In this document: positions 15,790 to 24,064 of the stretch, in pieces
How the letters are laid out: each line of letters starts with the position of its first letter
Position numbering within the stretch: the stretch's first letter is position 1
Assembly: GCA_017960885.1 (NCBI GenBank)
Contig: JAGCYI010000015.1
Span: 1 to 35,716, forward strand
DNA from: Bacteroidales bacterium
GTDB lineage: Bacteria; Bacteroidota; Bacteroidia; Bacteroidales; UBA3824
Direction: 5' to 3'
Length of the DNA stretch: 35,716 bases
Translations under genes and position numbers: made by a program
The notes under the pieces: generated by a model
What the model was told of the DNA's origin: nothing
The model's input: the letters and a program-made list of their open reading frames with translations, nothing else
Database searches by the model: none

Positions 15790-16322
15790 TGTAAATAATG
15801 AGCGAGTTCAGCACGAAGTTTTTTTAAAGCGATAGTCATTTGGTTTTCAACCGTCTTTTCCGAGATTCCCAATTCAGCGGCAATCTCGGAATTTTTTTTA
15901 TTATCGAAACGGCTGCGTATAAAAATCTCGCGGCACTTTTCGGGTAGATTGTACACTGCCTTGCGAATGTCGTCTTCAAGGTCGGGTTCAACAAACGAAA
16001 GGTTGTTGTCAAATGTAGTTTGAATTTCTTGCATGGCATATTGGGCATATTTATCCTTGATTTTCAAATGTTTAATGCGATTAATGCAGGCATTGGCAGT
16101 CCATCTGTAAAGATATGCTTTGAGCGAAGAAGTGATGTCGGTAGCGGGAGCTTTCTCCCAAAAAGACACAAACACCTGCTGCACAAGTTCTTCCGCGTCT
16201 TCATAAGAGCGCAAATATTTAGCTGCAAATATCACCAGCATACGGTAATATTGCTTAAAAAGCAATTCAAACGCGCTCTTATCGCCTTTTTTTATCAGTT
16301 CAAGGATTTCTATGTCGTCCAT
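15786..16322 (-). CDS. ECF-type RNA polymerase sigma factor
   Basis: A protein of 178 residues of the sigma-70 ECF type (Bacteroides expansion family style). Region 2 is seen in [20 protein letters not shown] and [15 protein letters not shown] (residues 23-57). Region 4 lies in [15 protein letters not shown] and [19 protein letters not shown], with a C-terminal basic helix. Members are usually encoded next to a FecR-type anti-sigma factor and a SusCD or TonB receptor pair; none is present. The gene sits head-to-head with the lipoprotein/kinase operon, 128 nt apart, which makes that operon a candidate target. Its stop overlaps the rho stop. Confidence 0.9.
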   Translation of the reverse strand: MDDIEILELIKKGDKSAFELLFKQYYRMLVIFAAKYLRSYEDAEELVQQVFVSFWEKAPATDITSSLKAYLYRWTANACINRIKHLKIKDKYAQYAMQEIQTTFDNNLSFVEPDLEDDIRKAVYNLPEKCREIFIRSRFDNKKNSEIAAELGISEKTVENQMTIALKKLRAELAHYLH

Positions 16323-16341
16323 ATTTCTTTACAAATCTTTG

Positions 16342-16349
16342 CAAAGATA
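16342..16349 (-). promoter_or_regulatory. Candidate promoter -7 box for the ECF sigma gene
   Basis: Read on the minus strand this is TATCTTTG, matching TAnnTTTG, 20 nt upstream of the ATG. No -33 is visible at normal spacing. Confidence 0.45.
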
Positions 16350-16390
16350 TGTCAAAGTTTTATTTTTATAAAAAAAATTGCCAAAATTAA

Positions 16391-16421
16391 TTTGTAAACC
16401 GTATTTGATTTATTATATTTG
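16391..16421 (+). promoter_or_regulatory. Promoter of the lipoprotein-kinase-phosphatase operon
   Basis: A -33 TTTG at 16391-16394, a 19-nt spacer and a -7 TATATTTG at 16414-16421, 29 nt before the first ATG. No other convincing promoter was seen in the next 11.7 kb, as expected for a long operon. Confidence 0.7.
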
Positions 16422-16450
16422 TATTTTAAAATTATTAACAATTTATAGCT

Positions 16451-17383
16451 ATGAAACGAATTTTATACATCATAATCGCTTCATTATTAATGCTAAACGC
16501 GTCTTGTGGTTTAGGTGAAGCCGAAGAAGAGAAGATGCGGGCCGACAGTCTTGAAACTCTTCTTATGCAGTATATGGATTCTGACAACCAAAAATCTCTT
16601 ATGCTGTTGGATTATGAGCAGAGTATTTCTACATTTGGCAACTTTCTCGACAGTATTAAGATACGCGAGATGGAAATCGACAGTCTCAAAAGCGTTATCA
16701 AGCGCAAAGGCGGTTCTTCGTCCGACGCCAAAATTATTCAGGAACTTGTAAAGCAGATTCAGGGATTTATTTCGCAGAATCAGGAAATCGCCCAAGAATT
16801 TCAAAATTCCGGATACAAAAACGCCTCCGCACAGAAACTTGTGAATTTGATGCTCAGTTCGATTGATGCTAAACAGAAGGAGGTAGCCAATTTAAAAACA
16901 GAGCTGTCGAGTTTGAAAATCAAAGTTAAAGACCTTGAAGAAGAGAACGCTGGATTAGTTCAAGAGATTGCACAGACCACCCAAGAGAAACAAGAAGCCG
17001 AGGAGACAGCATCAAAATTGTCGTTATCAAACATAAAGATAAACCTTCCTGATGTACGCAAGGCCAAGAAAGTGGATTCTGTGAATATCAAATTTGCTAT
17101 CAACGAAAACAAATACGCCCAACCTGGCAACGTTACAGTCTACATCCGTATTTCGGATCAGTCGGGCGCTATCCTAAGAACCTCAGAGTCAGGCATGTTC
17201 GACTATCTTGGTTCTGAAATCGCGTACACCGCAAAAAAAACTTCGCATTTTTCGGGAAAAAAGACTCCTTTGAGCCTTACTTGGCACACTGATGGCATTA
17301 CTCTTACACCGGGGCAATACACCGTAACATTCTTTATGGACGATACAGAGGTGGAGGAGGCTTCGTTTGTGTTAAAAAAATAG
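16451..17383 (+). CDS. Coiled-coil lipoprotein, first gene of the kinase operon
   Basis: A protein of 310 residues. A lipoprotein signal peptide ends in the lipobox LNASC with Cys19. Residues about 28-190 are rich in heptad-like Leu/Lys/Glu segments (KTELSSLKIKVKDLEEENAG), so a long coiled coil is likely. The C-terminal third (about 200-310) looks like a beta-rich domain (VDSVNIKFAINENKYAQPGN, then GNVTVYIRISDQSGAIL and SLTWHTDGITLTPGQYTVTF). No family is recognised with confidence. It is followed 12 nt later by the membrane kinase, so it may sense or scaffold on the periplasmic side for the kinase. That role is inference. Confidence 0.75.
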   Translation: MKRILYIIIASLLMLNASCGLGEAEEEKMRADSLETLLMQYMDSDNQKSLMLLDYEQSISTFGNFLDSIKIREMEIDSLKSVIKRKGGSSSDAKIIQELVKQIQGFISQNQEIAQEFQNSGYKNASAQKLVNLMLSSIDAKQKEVANLKTELSSLKIKVKDLEEENAGLVQEIAQTTQEKQEAEETASKLSLSNIKINLPDVRKAKKVDSVNIKFAINENKYAQPGNVTVYIRISDQSGAILRTSESGMFDYLGSEIAYTAKKTSHFSGKKTPLSLTWHTDGITLTPGQYTVTFFMDDTEVEEASFVLKK

Positions 17384-17395
17384 CAATTGGCAGAG

Positions 17396-19108
17396 ATGGA
17401 TAAATTAGACGAACTGAAAAGACTGATTGACCAGTATGTGCGCACGGGAATGACCGAGGGCAAGCGTGAGATATTGCGCAAACAGGCCGCCGATATGGGT
17501 ATTAATATGGGCGAGCTGCTTGTGCTTATCAAGAGCGCCGAAATCGAGATTGCCCACGTTACCGGCAAACAGAATACCGAGTACCCAGAAATCAACGACG
17601 AAATGCCGCAGGGATCGGGGTTCGTCTCTGATAACCAGGGTTCGGGTTTTATGCCGGAGCCACAGGGTTCGGGTTTCGTGTCGGAAGGTTCGGGCTCAGG
17701 TTTCATCAACGAATCGCAGCAGTCGGGAATGACCTCGATGGCTAATCTTTCAGCGTCTGACGAGGTTTTCTCAGAGGTGAAACTTCTTGATTCGTCGGGA
17801 GCTATGAGCGATATTTACAGTGCTATTCATCTCGGCAGACGCAGAGTTATTATCAAACGTATAAAACAGCAGTATAGAAACAATCAACAGTATATCGAAC
17901 TGTTTTACAAGGAGTTTGAAAACGCGTTCTCACTCGAACACAACAACATCGTACACGTTTACGGCAAAGGCGAAGATGCCGAAGGTCCGTATTACTATAT
18001 GGAATATATCGACGGCCGCACCCTCACCTATGTTATCAACGAGGAGCATCGTCAGGATATAAATTTTGTGCGCCGCGTGTTGGTAGAGATTCTTGACGCC
18101 CTCAGCTACGTGCACAAGAAACAGATATTTCACCGCGACCTCAAGCCCGACAACATTATGCTCACCTACAAGGGCGACAATGTAAAGATAATAGATTTTG
18201 GACTTGCTACAGCCGACGACCTTCCCGACAACCTCAAACGTGCCGGAACGCCCAAATATGCAGCTCCAGAACTCACCAACAAGGCTTACTCCGCCGACCA
18301 GCGTGCCGACATCTATTCGCTCGGCATGATAATGCTCGAATGGCTCGCCGGTGCGCCCGACCGTCGCAAACTGATGGGCATCAACAACACATTGCTTAGA
18401 GATATTGCCGACAAGAGCACAATGATGTATCCCGAATCGAGATATGCGTCGTGCGACGAGATTTTGTCGCTGCTTCGTGTAAACGAAGCCCAGCAACCTA
18501 AAGCATCCGTTCCCGATTGGCTCGCCGCCAAAATCCGCGAGTATGCCGCCGACGGTGTTATTACACGAAAAGAGCGCAAAGATATTGATTTTGAAACTTC
18601 AAAAAACGCCATAGACCCAAAGGCTGTAGAGCTGCTCATGGATGTGGAACTTGAAAAAGCCCGTGAGCGTATGATTGCCACCGAACGCGACATCCGTGAA
18701 AACGCAAAACGCGGAATCGGCTATGCGAGTAAGAATCCGCAGCCCCAAAAGTCGAGGTTCAAACCATTCCAGACTTTTATTTTCCTTCTGCTTATCGGAG
18801 CTATACTTGTGGTGCTGGCTATGGAGCTAAAAGAGGAGGCTGAAACCAAAGCTACCAATAATACGCCACCAAAAACCGAAACACCATCCAAGCCCAATGA
18901 CTCCAAGTTTTACAAGGGAGAAATTGTCTACACCAAGGCAAACCTCAAATTGCGCGAACTTGCCAGCAAATCGAGCAAAGTTTTGCAAGAGTATCCCAAG
19001 GGCACTGCTGTGGAGGTTATAGAAGATGGTTATTATTGGGTTGAGGTGAAAGTTAGCCAAAAACACGGATATATGGCGAGAGAGTATCTTTCCCATTCAA
19101 AAAAATAA
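17396..19108 (+). CDS. Membrane Ser/Thr protein kinase with extracytoplasmic SH3 domain
   Basis: A protein of 570 residues. The ATG at 17396 is preferred to a TTG at 17387. Order: an N-terminal helical module (1-55), a linker with repeated QGSGF units (71-105), a Hanks-type kinase domain (about 128-360), a second helical module (375-425), a membrane helix (460-476) and a bacterial SH3 domain (508-567, LKLRELASKSSKVL then GYMAREYLS). Catalytic residues present are Lys154 (VIIKRI), HRDLKPDN with Asp248, DFG Asp267 and APE (290-292). The glycine loop is poor (LDSSGAMSDIYSA). The kinase faces the cytosol and the SH3 domain the periplasm, as in PASTA-type kinases but with a different sensor. The PP2C phosphatase follows after 21 nt. 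Confidence 0.93.
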   Translation: MDKLDELKRLIDQYVRTGMTEGKREILRKQAADMGINMGELLVLIKSAEIEIAHVTGKQNTEYPEINDEMPQGSGFVSDNQGSGFMPEPQGSGFVSEGSGSGFINESQQSGMTSMANLSASDEVFSEVKLLDSSGAMSDIYSAIHLGRRRVIIKRIKQQYRNNQQYIELFYKEFENAFSLEHNNIVHVYGKGEDAEGPYYYMEYIDGRTLTYVINEEHRQDINFVRRVLVEILDALSYVHKKQIFHRDLKPDNIMLTYKGDNVKIIDFGLATADDLPDNLKRAGTPKYAAPELTNKAYSADQRADIYSLGMIMLEWLAGAPDRRKLMGINNTLLRDIADKSTMMYPESRYASCDEILSLLRVNEAQQPKASVPDWLAAKIREYAADGVITRKERKDIDFETSKNAIDPKAVELLMDVELEKARERMIATERDIRENAKRGIGYASKNPQPQKSRFKPFQTFIFLLLIGAILVVLAMELKEEAETKATNNTPPKTETPSKPNDSKFYKGEIVYTKANLKLRELASKSSKVLQEYPKGTAVEVIEDGYYWVEVKVSQKHGYMAREYLSHSKK

Positions 19109-19129
19109 CTTGTAAATATCCAATTGCTT

Positions 19130-19903
19130 ATGCTGAACTCGCTAAAAAAGATATTTGGAACCACGGGAGGAGCCAATAGGGTAGAAACCTCAAGCATTCA
19201 GGGCCGCAAGCCATCACAGGAGGATTCGTTTTACGTTTCGCCAGAGATTGACGGTCGTATGCTCTGTTTTGTGGCAGACGGCGTAGGTGGTCACGGACAC
19301 GGTGATTTTGCAAGCACCAAAACTGTGGAGGTGTTTCGCAATGCCTTTGAAAATATGCCCCAGAATATCGTGGCTTCTGAGTTTTTGAGAAATACAGCTT
19401 TGGAAGCCGCCAAGCAGGTTCTTGCTAAAAGCACTACCGACCCTGTTTTTAAAAACTGCGGCACCACGTTGTCGGGTTTTTTTGTAACAGGAAACGCATA
19501 TTACACCATAAATATCGGCGACAGCCGCGTATATCTCTGGAACAGAGAGTGTCTCAGCCGCGAAACTCACGACCATTCTATAGTGCAGCAGTTGTTGGAT
19601 GCAGGCGAAATTACCGAAACAGAGGCATTTACACATCCTAAACGCAATATGATGACATCAGCGATAGGGCAGGAGCTCTCGTTGATGAAGATTGATGTGG
19701 AAGGTCCCCGCCCTTTGGAACACGGCGACATACTTATGGCTTTTTCCGACGGTGTTCACGACGCTCTTACCGACGAACTTATCTATAGGCTCGTGAAGCG
19801 TTACGAGGTTGACGACGGTCTTGCCGCCGCTCTCACCGAATCGGCTTACAACGCTGGCGGAAAAGACAATATCACAGCAGTAGTTTTTAGATTTCTTTCG
19901 TAA
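19130..19903 (+). CDS. PP2C-family Ser/Thr protein phosphatase
   Basis: A soluble protein of 257 residues. The ATG at 19130 is chosen over an upstream TTG at 19124. The metal-binding PP2C motifs are intact: GRKPSQEDSF (Asp32), FVADGVGGHGHGDFAS (Asp50), CGTTLSG, NIGDSRVYLW, AFSDGVHDALTD (Asp207) and GGKDNITAVV (Asp246). It should reverse phosphorylation by the kinase encoded immediately upstream, a pairing typical of bacterial kinase/phosphatase switches. No extra regulatory domain is fused. The next gene begins 27 nt downstream. Confidence 0.95.
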   Translation: MLNSLKKIFGTTGGANRVETSSIQGRKPSQEDSFYVSPEIDGRMLCFVADGVGGHGHGDFASTKTVEVFRNAFENMPQNIVASEFLRNTALEAAKQVLAKSTTDPVFKNCGTTLSGFFVTGNAYYTINIGDSRVYLWNRECLSRETHDHSIVQQLLDAGEITETEAFTHPKRNMMTSAIGQELSLMKIDVEGPRPLEHGDILMAFSDGVHDALTDELIYRLVKRYEVDDGLAAALTESAYNAGGKDNITAVVFRFLS

Positions 19904-19930
19904 ACACACACCTTATATATATTAACAAAA

Positions 19931-21454
19931 ATGAACAAGACATTAGCGGTTTTTGTCAACGACGACTATCTTACAGCGGCAATTCAGCCGTTGAAGGATA
20001 AGTTTTCGCTACTTTTTACCAACGACGAGAAAAAATTTCCATTCTATTTCTATATAAATCCCACCGACAGCAGTATCGACTACGGTTTTGATTACAAAAT
20101 CAACTTCCGCGACAATAAGAGCCTCTTTGCCGGCGACCTTATGCTGGCGCTCGACAAAGGTGGTCAAAAAATCTCTATCGGTGGATTCGACGAGGACTAT
20201 ATCGCCCTTTTCAATCCCATTATCCGCGATATCCGTGAGCTGTTTGGCCGTGAAATGTCGAAATATGAGGAGTTTCAGTTCTCTGATACCACTGTAATTG
20301 ACACAGCCATAGTATTTAGCGAGAATATCACACCAAAAGCGCAAACTGCATTTTTGAATTATTGGAAATCAAAATGTTTCAATTTTGTGAAGGTTGAAAA
20401 ATTTGACACCCTGCTTCTGCAATATTACAAAGCCAAAAACCGTCTCTATTGCCAAAACCGCAAATTCGCTGTTTTGGAAGCCCTCGGCATGGATTTGAAT
20501 ATGTCGGTAATTAACGTCGACGGTGCAAATGTGTCGCGATTGGCTTTCAAAAAGTTTGAAGGCTACGGCATAGATCCGCGTATCAAAGTGATAGCCAAAA
20601 AGATAGTAGATGATGTTAACCGTCAGGAAAACATTATCGACCGTGAAGATAATGACGCAATCAACCGCGAATATATCCGCCATTACGACAAGGCTGTAAA
20701 AATTGTGGAACTTCTTGCCACTTGGACAAAGCCCGTTATCAGCCTGCAGACATCTTTTGCCGTTAACCAAGGCAACAAAATAAAGGTGAGCCTCTCGGTC
20801 GACGAAATCAACAAGCTGTCGTACCTATATTCTCGACAGTTTTCGGCTTTCTTTTCCGACAATTTTCTCGCTAAGGAAAAAATCAAAACTATCGATTTGG
20901 ATAAGATTTTTCTTGTTGGTAACTCGCTCAACAACAGCACTGTGCTTAAAGAGTTTGCTACTTATGGCGAAACCAAGATTGAGGAGTTTACCGATGATAT
21001 AAGTTACGTGCTAAGCGAATTGTTTAAAGAAGAGCCAGCTCCAGCCGAGGTAGATGAGGAGAGCACTATGTTTCAAATGGGTGCTCAGCATGTTGACAAA
21101 CCTCAGCCGCCCGCCCAGCCTAAAACCGTTGCGCCTCCGCCGCCATCGGTACAACCTGCTTACCGTGCAGTGGATAATATAAATTTGCAAACGTTGACGC
21201 CAAATCAAAAGGTATTGTTAAACACCTTCGACCCGGCACCAGGCAAAGGTGCGGCTCATCAGGAGTTTGTTTATATTGGCAATCATCAGTTTAAAGTGCT
21301 TTCGAGTTCGCGCACATTGCGTGCAGGCGACCTTGCCGAACCTGTTTCAGATATTTGGCAAAATGGTGTTCAAATTGATTTGATGATTACCCGCAACGGC
21401 AAAAATCTTGGACGATTCCGTACTCGTCCCGTTGTTAAAATCTCAATAATGTAG
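19931..21454 (+). CDS. Degenerate Hsp70/actin-fold-like protein of unknown function
   Basis: A protein of 507 residues, soluble, with no signal peptide. The central part is weakly reminiscent of Hsp70-type ATPases. MNKTLAVFVNDDYLTAAIQP opens like a first phosphate-binding strand, MSVINVDGANVSRLAFKK sits where phosphate loop 2 would be, a long charged helical part follows (VDDVNRQENIIDREDN to IVELLATW), and IDLDKIFLVGNSLNNSTVL mimics the V-x-LVGG-S region. The canonical DLGTT and GGGT loops are missing, so ATP hydrolysis is doubtful. A Pro-rich linker (about 370-415) joins a C-terminal 90-residue beta-rich domain. It may be a phosphorylation target or scaffold. The fold assignment is inference. 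Confidence 0.5.
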   Translation: MNKTLAVFVNDDYLTAAIQPLKDKFSLLFTNDEKKFPFYFYINPTDSSIDYGFDYKINFRDNKSLFAGDLMLALDKGGQKISIGGFDEDYIALFNPIIRDIRELFGREMSKYEEFQFSDTTVIDTAIVFSENITPKAQTAFLNYWKSKCFNFVKVEKFDTLLLQYYKAKNRLYCQNRKFAVLEALGMDLNMSVINVDGANVSRLAFKKFEGYGIDPRIKVIAKKIVDDVNRQENIIDREDNDAINREYIRHYDKAVKIVELLATWTKPVISLQTSFAVNQGNKIKVSLSVDEINKLSYLYSRQFSAFFSDNFLAKEKIKTIDLDKIFLVGNSLNNSTVLKEFATYGETKIEEFTDDISYVLSELFKEEPAPAEVDEESTMFQMGAQHVDKPQPPAQPKTVAPPPPSVQPAYRAVDNINLQTLTPNQKVLLNTFDPAPGKGAAHQEFVYIGNHQFKVLSSSRTLRAGDLAEPVSDIWQNGVQIDLMITRNGKNLGRFRTRPVVKISIM

Positions 21455-21474
21455 TATGTTTTAATTGAGTTGCT

Positions 21475-24054
21475 ATGGAAAAAGTAGACAATGATAAATT
21501 GAACGCAGAGAGCATAAAGGCTCTTATGAGTATGTGCGAAAAGATCAATACTAACGTTGAAGCTATGCGAAGAGCTGTCAATGTTCTTATTGCTATGCAG
21601 CATAATAATGTTTCTGCCACGTCAACTCAACCTCTTTCTGTAGCAGAACCGCAAAAGGAAGTTGTTGCCACGGTGTCTGAAGTTGTTCCAGAGCAAACAG
21701 AACCAGTTTCTCAGCCTTCAGAACCTGTTTCGCAACCAGAAATGTCTGTTCCATCTACGTTTGAAATATCAGAGCCACTGCCCGAAGTAACCGAGCCGCA
21801 GCCCGAAGTAACCGAGCCACAGTTAGAAGTAACCGAGCCACAGCCAGAAGTAACCGAGCCGCAGCCCGAAGTTGCTGAGCCGCAGCCCGAAGTTGCCGAG
21901 CCGCAACCCAAACCAGCCGAACCCAAACCTGTAGAAAAAATCAAAAAATCACCTGCCGAGCCGCAACCCGAACCAGCCGAACCCAAACCTGTAGAAAAAA
22001 TCAAAAAATCACCTGCCAAGTCGCAAGACGAGGCAGCAACCAATGCCGAAAAGAATATTGGTATCAGGTGGATGGCTATTTCTGGTATCTTTATCGCTGT
22101 GTTGGGTCTTGCCTTGTGTATCAAATATATGTTAGACAAAGGCTTGCTCGGACCAGTGGCAATTGTATCGATGGGTTATGTAGCGGCAGCAGTTATGACA
22201 TTCTTCTCCTTTAAAGTTTCTGAACAACATAAAGTACTGAAAGATACGCTTATAATCGGAGGCTCAACACTTGGCTATGCGGTTACGAGTGTGGCGTATG
22301 GATTCTACGATATGATACCATCGTATGCTGCGTTGGCTATTACCTTGGCTATTTCGTTGGGATTGTCTTACTTCTCGTTTGTGAAAAATAAATGGATAAT
22401 GTACAATTATGCCTTCTTGGGCTTGGTATTAGCGCCATTGTGTTCGGGAATACCTTGGTACAGAAGTTCTAATCAGTGTTTTTGGATGCCGTTTACAGTT
22501 GTCATCAACATTCTGCACTTGTATCTTTACAAAGTAAAGACCTGGGTTTCGACATACATTTTATCATTTATTATTACTGTGTTTAATGAATTGTTTATAA
22601 TAAAATATGGTGTTGATTATTCGCTATACATATATTTAGGATATTTTGCATTGTTGTTGGTTTTGTTTTATGCCGGAATAGTGATTCTGAGTTTGAATAA
22701 TAAAAGCGAGAATTTTAAAAATAGTTCCAGCGAGTATTTTGGATTTTTCTCTATCATCAGCATATTAGTCTTTCTTTTGATGGTAGTGCTTAAGTTTGAA
22801 AACCGACACCTCATAGCTCCAATCTTTGTGGCAACGTCGGTAGCTCTGGCACTTACCGGAGTATTGTTTAGGATATATAAGACAGAGGTAAAAGCGTTTT
22901 TTACCGTTCCTTATTTCGTGGGACTTCTGTTGTTGAATGTGTCGTTTTTCGTTTATGATTTTGTGAAACCGCATGTACACTGGTTACCATTCTTGTTCTC
23001 TATAGATATTCTCGCATTTGTTTTCCTTTACCGTTGTTTATATGGAAAAGGTTATAAATCGTTTGCAGCAACTCTTACCTACATTGGTGTTGTGATGATT
23101 TTTATTATCATTCCTTTATATAATATTATCTCATATCAACACTACGGAAAGTACACTTTGATATTTAATCCCTTTTTCTTGGGTCAATTGGTGTTTATCT
23201 GTGTGATGGTTTATCTTTATATTGTAAAAATCATTCCTCGAAAACCATTTACATCTTTTGTGGTGGTGGCATGTATGTTTGTTTCCTTTGTATCAGAGGA
23301 TTACAACTATTGGCATTACGTAAATGTCTATTATTCGGGCAACGCTCTCGAATGTGTTTCAAGTTTGAGCATTATGTTGTTTGGATGCTTTGGTTTTTCG
23401 TTGATATTGTCAAATCTTCCCAAGCGTCTTAGTTGGACAAAAGATTTTATAATACTTGGCAAGGCTTCGTTGCTTATTTCGATAATCTATTTCTGTGTGT
23501 CGGGAATATATCATCTGAATATGTTGCGAGGCTGTTTTGACCCTGTCCCTGGCACATATCATTTGTGGCGATACGGCTCGTTGGCTGTGGCGGCGTTGGT
23601 GATTTTCTTCATAATTAAATTCCGCAATTCTAAATTGATTGATTATTTTGACACTTTTTCGGATATAATAGCCTCAGGTGCAATTATCTGGATAGTGGCT
23701 GCCGAAATTCATAATCTTTTCCAACTTTACGACTTCAATATCAAACAATATCGTGCTTTTGTAACACTTTGGTTTACAGTTTCTTCGTTGCTATTGTTTG
23801 TTCTTGGTTTAAAATACAAAATCAAGCATTTGCGTGTATTGGGATTTGTGATGGCGGGTATCACTGTGTTGAAATTATTCTTTGTGGATATTTGGAACTC
23901 AGAACTAATTGTAAAAGCTGCAGTGTTTGTGGCTATCGGATTGGTGTTCTTGCTTATTTCATATATTTATTCCAAATATTTCAAAAATCACAATCAGTCG
24001 GACCAACAAGGCAAGTTAGAAGAAGAAAAACACGATGATATTGTAACACCTTAA
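21475..24054 (+). CDS. Large multi-spanning DUF2339-type membrane protein, copy 1
   Basis: A protein of 859 residues. Residues 1-45 are helical and charged, residues 60-185 form a Pro/Glu-rich linker with repeats (EPQPEVT type and two EKIKKSPA blocks), and the rest holds about 20 or more hydrophobic segments. The start of the membrane part, GIRWMAISGIFIAVLGLALC then KYMLDKGLLGPVAIVSMGYV, matches the DUF2339 entry motif (NW-x-G-x-LG-x-A-F-x-KY-x-D-x-G-GP). The C-terminal FFVDIWNSELIVKAAVF is nearly identical in the next gene. The function is unknown for the family; transport or envelope assembly is possible. The linker may be a kinase docking or phosphorylation zone, which is inference. Confidence 0.8.
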   Translation: MEKVDNDKLNAESIKALMSMCEKINTNVEAMRRAVNVLIAMQHNNVSATSTQPLSVAEPQKEVVATVSEVVPEQTEPVSQPSEPVSQPEMSVPSTFEISEPLPEVTEPQPEVTEPQLEVTEPQPEVTEPQPEVAEPQPEVAEPQPKPAEPKPVEKIKKSPAEPQPEPAEPKPVEKIKKSPAKSQDEAATNAEKNIGIRWMAISGIFIAVLGLALCIKYMLDKGLLGPVAIVSMGYVAAAVMTFFSFKVSEQHKVLKDTLIIGGSTLGYAVTSVAYGFYDMIPSYAALAITLAISLGLSYFSFVKNKWIMYNYAFLGLVLAPLCSGIPWYRSSNQCFWMPFTVVINILHLYLYKVKTWVSTYILSFIITVFNELFIIKYGVDYSLYIYLGYFALLLVLFYAGIVILSLNNKSENFKNSSSEYFGFFSIISILVFLLMVVLKFENRHLIAPIFVATSVALALTGVLFRIYKTEVKAFFTVPYFVGLLLLNVSFFVYDFVKPHVHWLPFLFSIDILAFVFLYRCLYGKGYKSFAATLTYIGVVMIFIIIPLYNIISYQHYGKYTLIFNPFFLGQLVFICVMVYLYIVKIIPRKPFTSFVVVACMFVSFVSEDYNYWHYVNVYYSGNALECVSSLSIMLFGCFGFSLILSNLPKRLSWTKDFIILGKASLLISIIYFCVSGIYHLNMLRGCFDPVPGTYHLWRYGSLAVAALVIFFIIKFRNSKLIDYFDTFSDIIASGAIIWIVAAEIHNLFQLYDFNIKQYRAFVTLWFTVSSLLLFVLGLKYKIKHLRVLGFVMAGITVLKLFFVDIWNSELIVKAAVFVAIGLVFLLISYIYSKYFKNHNQSDQQGKLEEEKHDDIVTP
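21772..22017 (+). repeat. 21-bp and 60-bp coding tandem repeats in DUF2339 copy 1
   Basis: Six 21-bp units encoding EPxPEV(T/A) or EPQLEVT occupy 21772-21897. Two 60-bp units follow at 21898-21957 and 21958-22017, each encoding EPQP(K/E)PAEPKPVEKIKKSPA, and they differ by one base (A versus G). The near-identity points to a recent duplication. The repeats keep frame, so they change only linker length. Confidence 0.9.
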
Positions 24055-24064
24055 TTTATTGATT

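Noticed and set aside
21711..22139. 142-residue minus-strand frame rich in GCGSVTSG
   Set aside because: It is the antisense of the Pro/Glu repeat in DUF2339 copy 1 and repeats only because the coding strand does.
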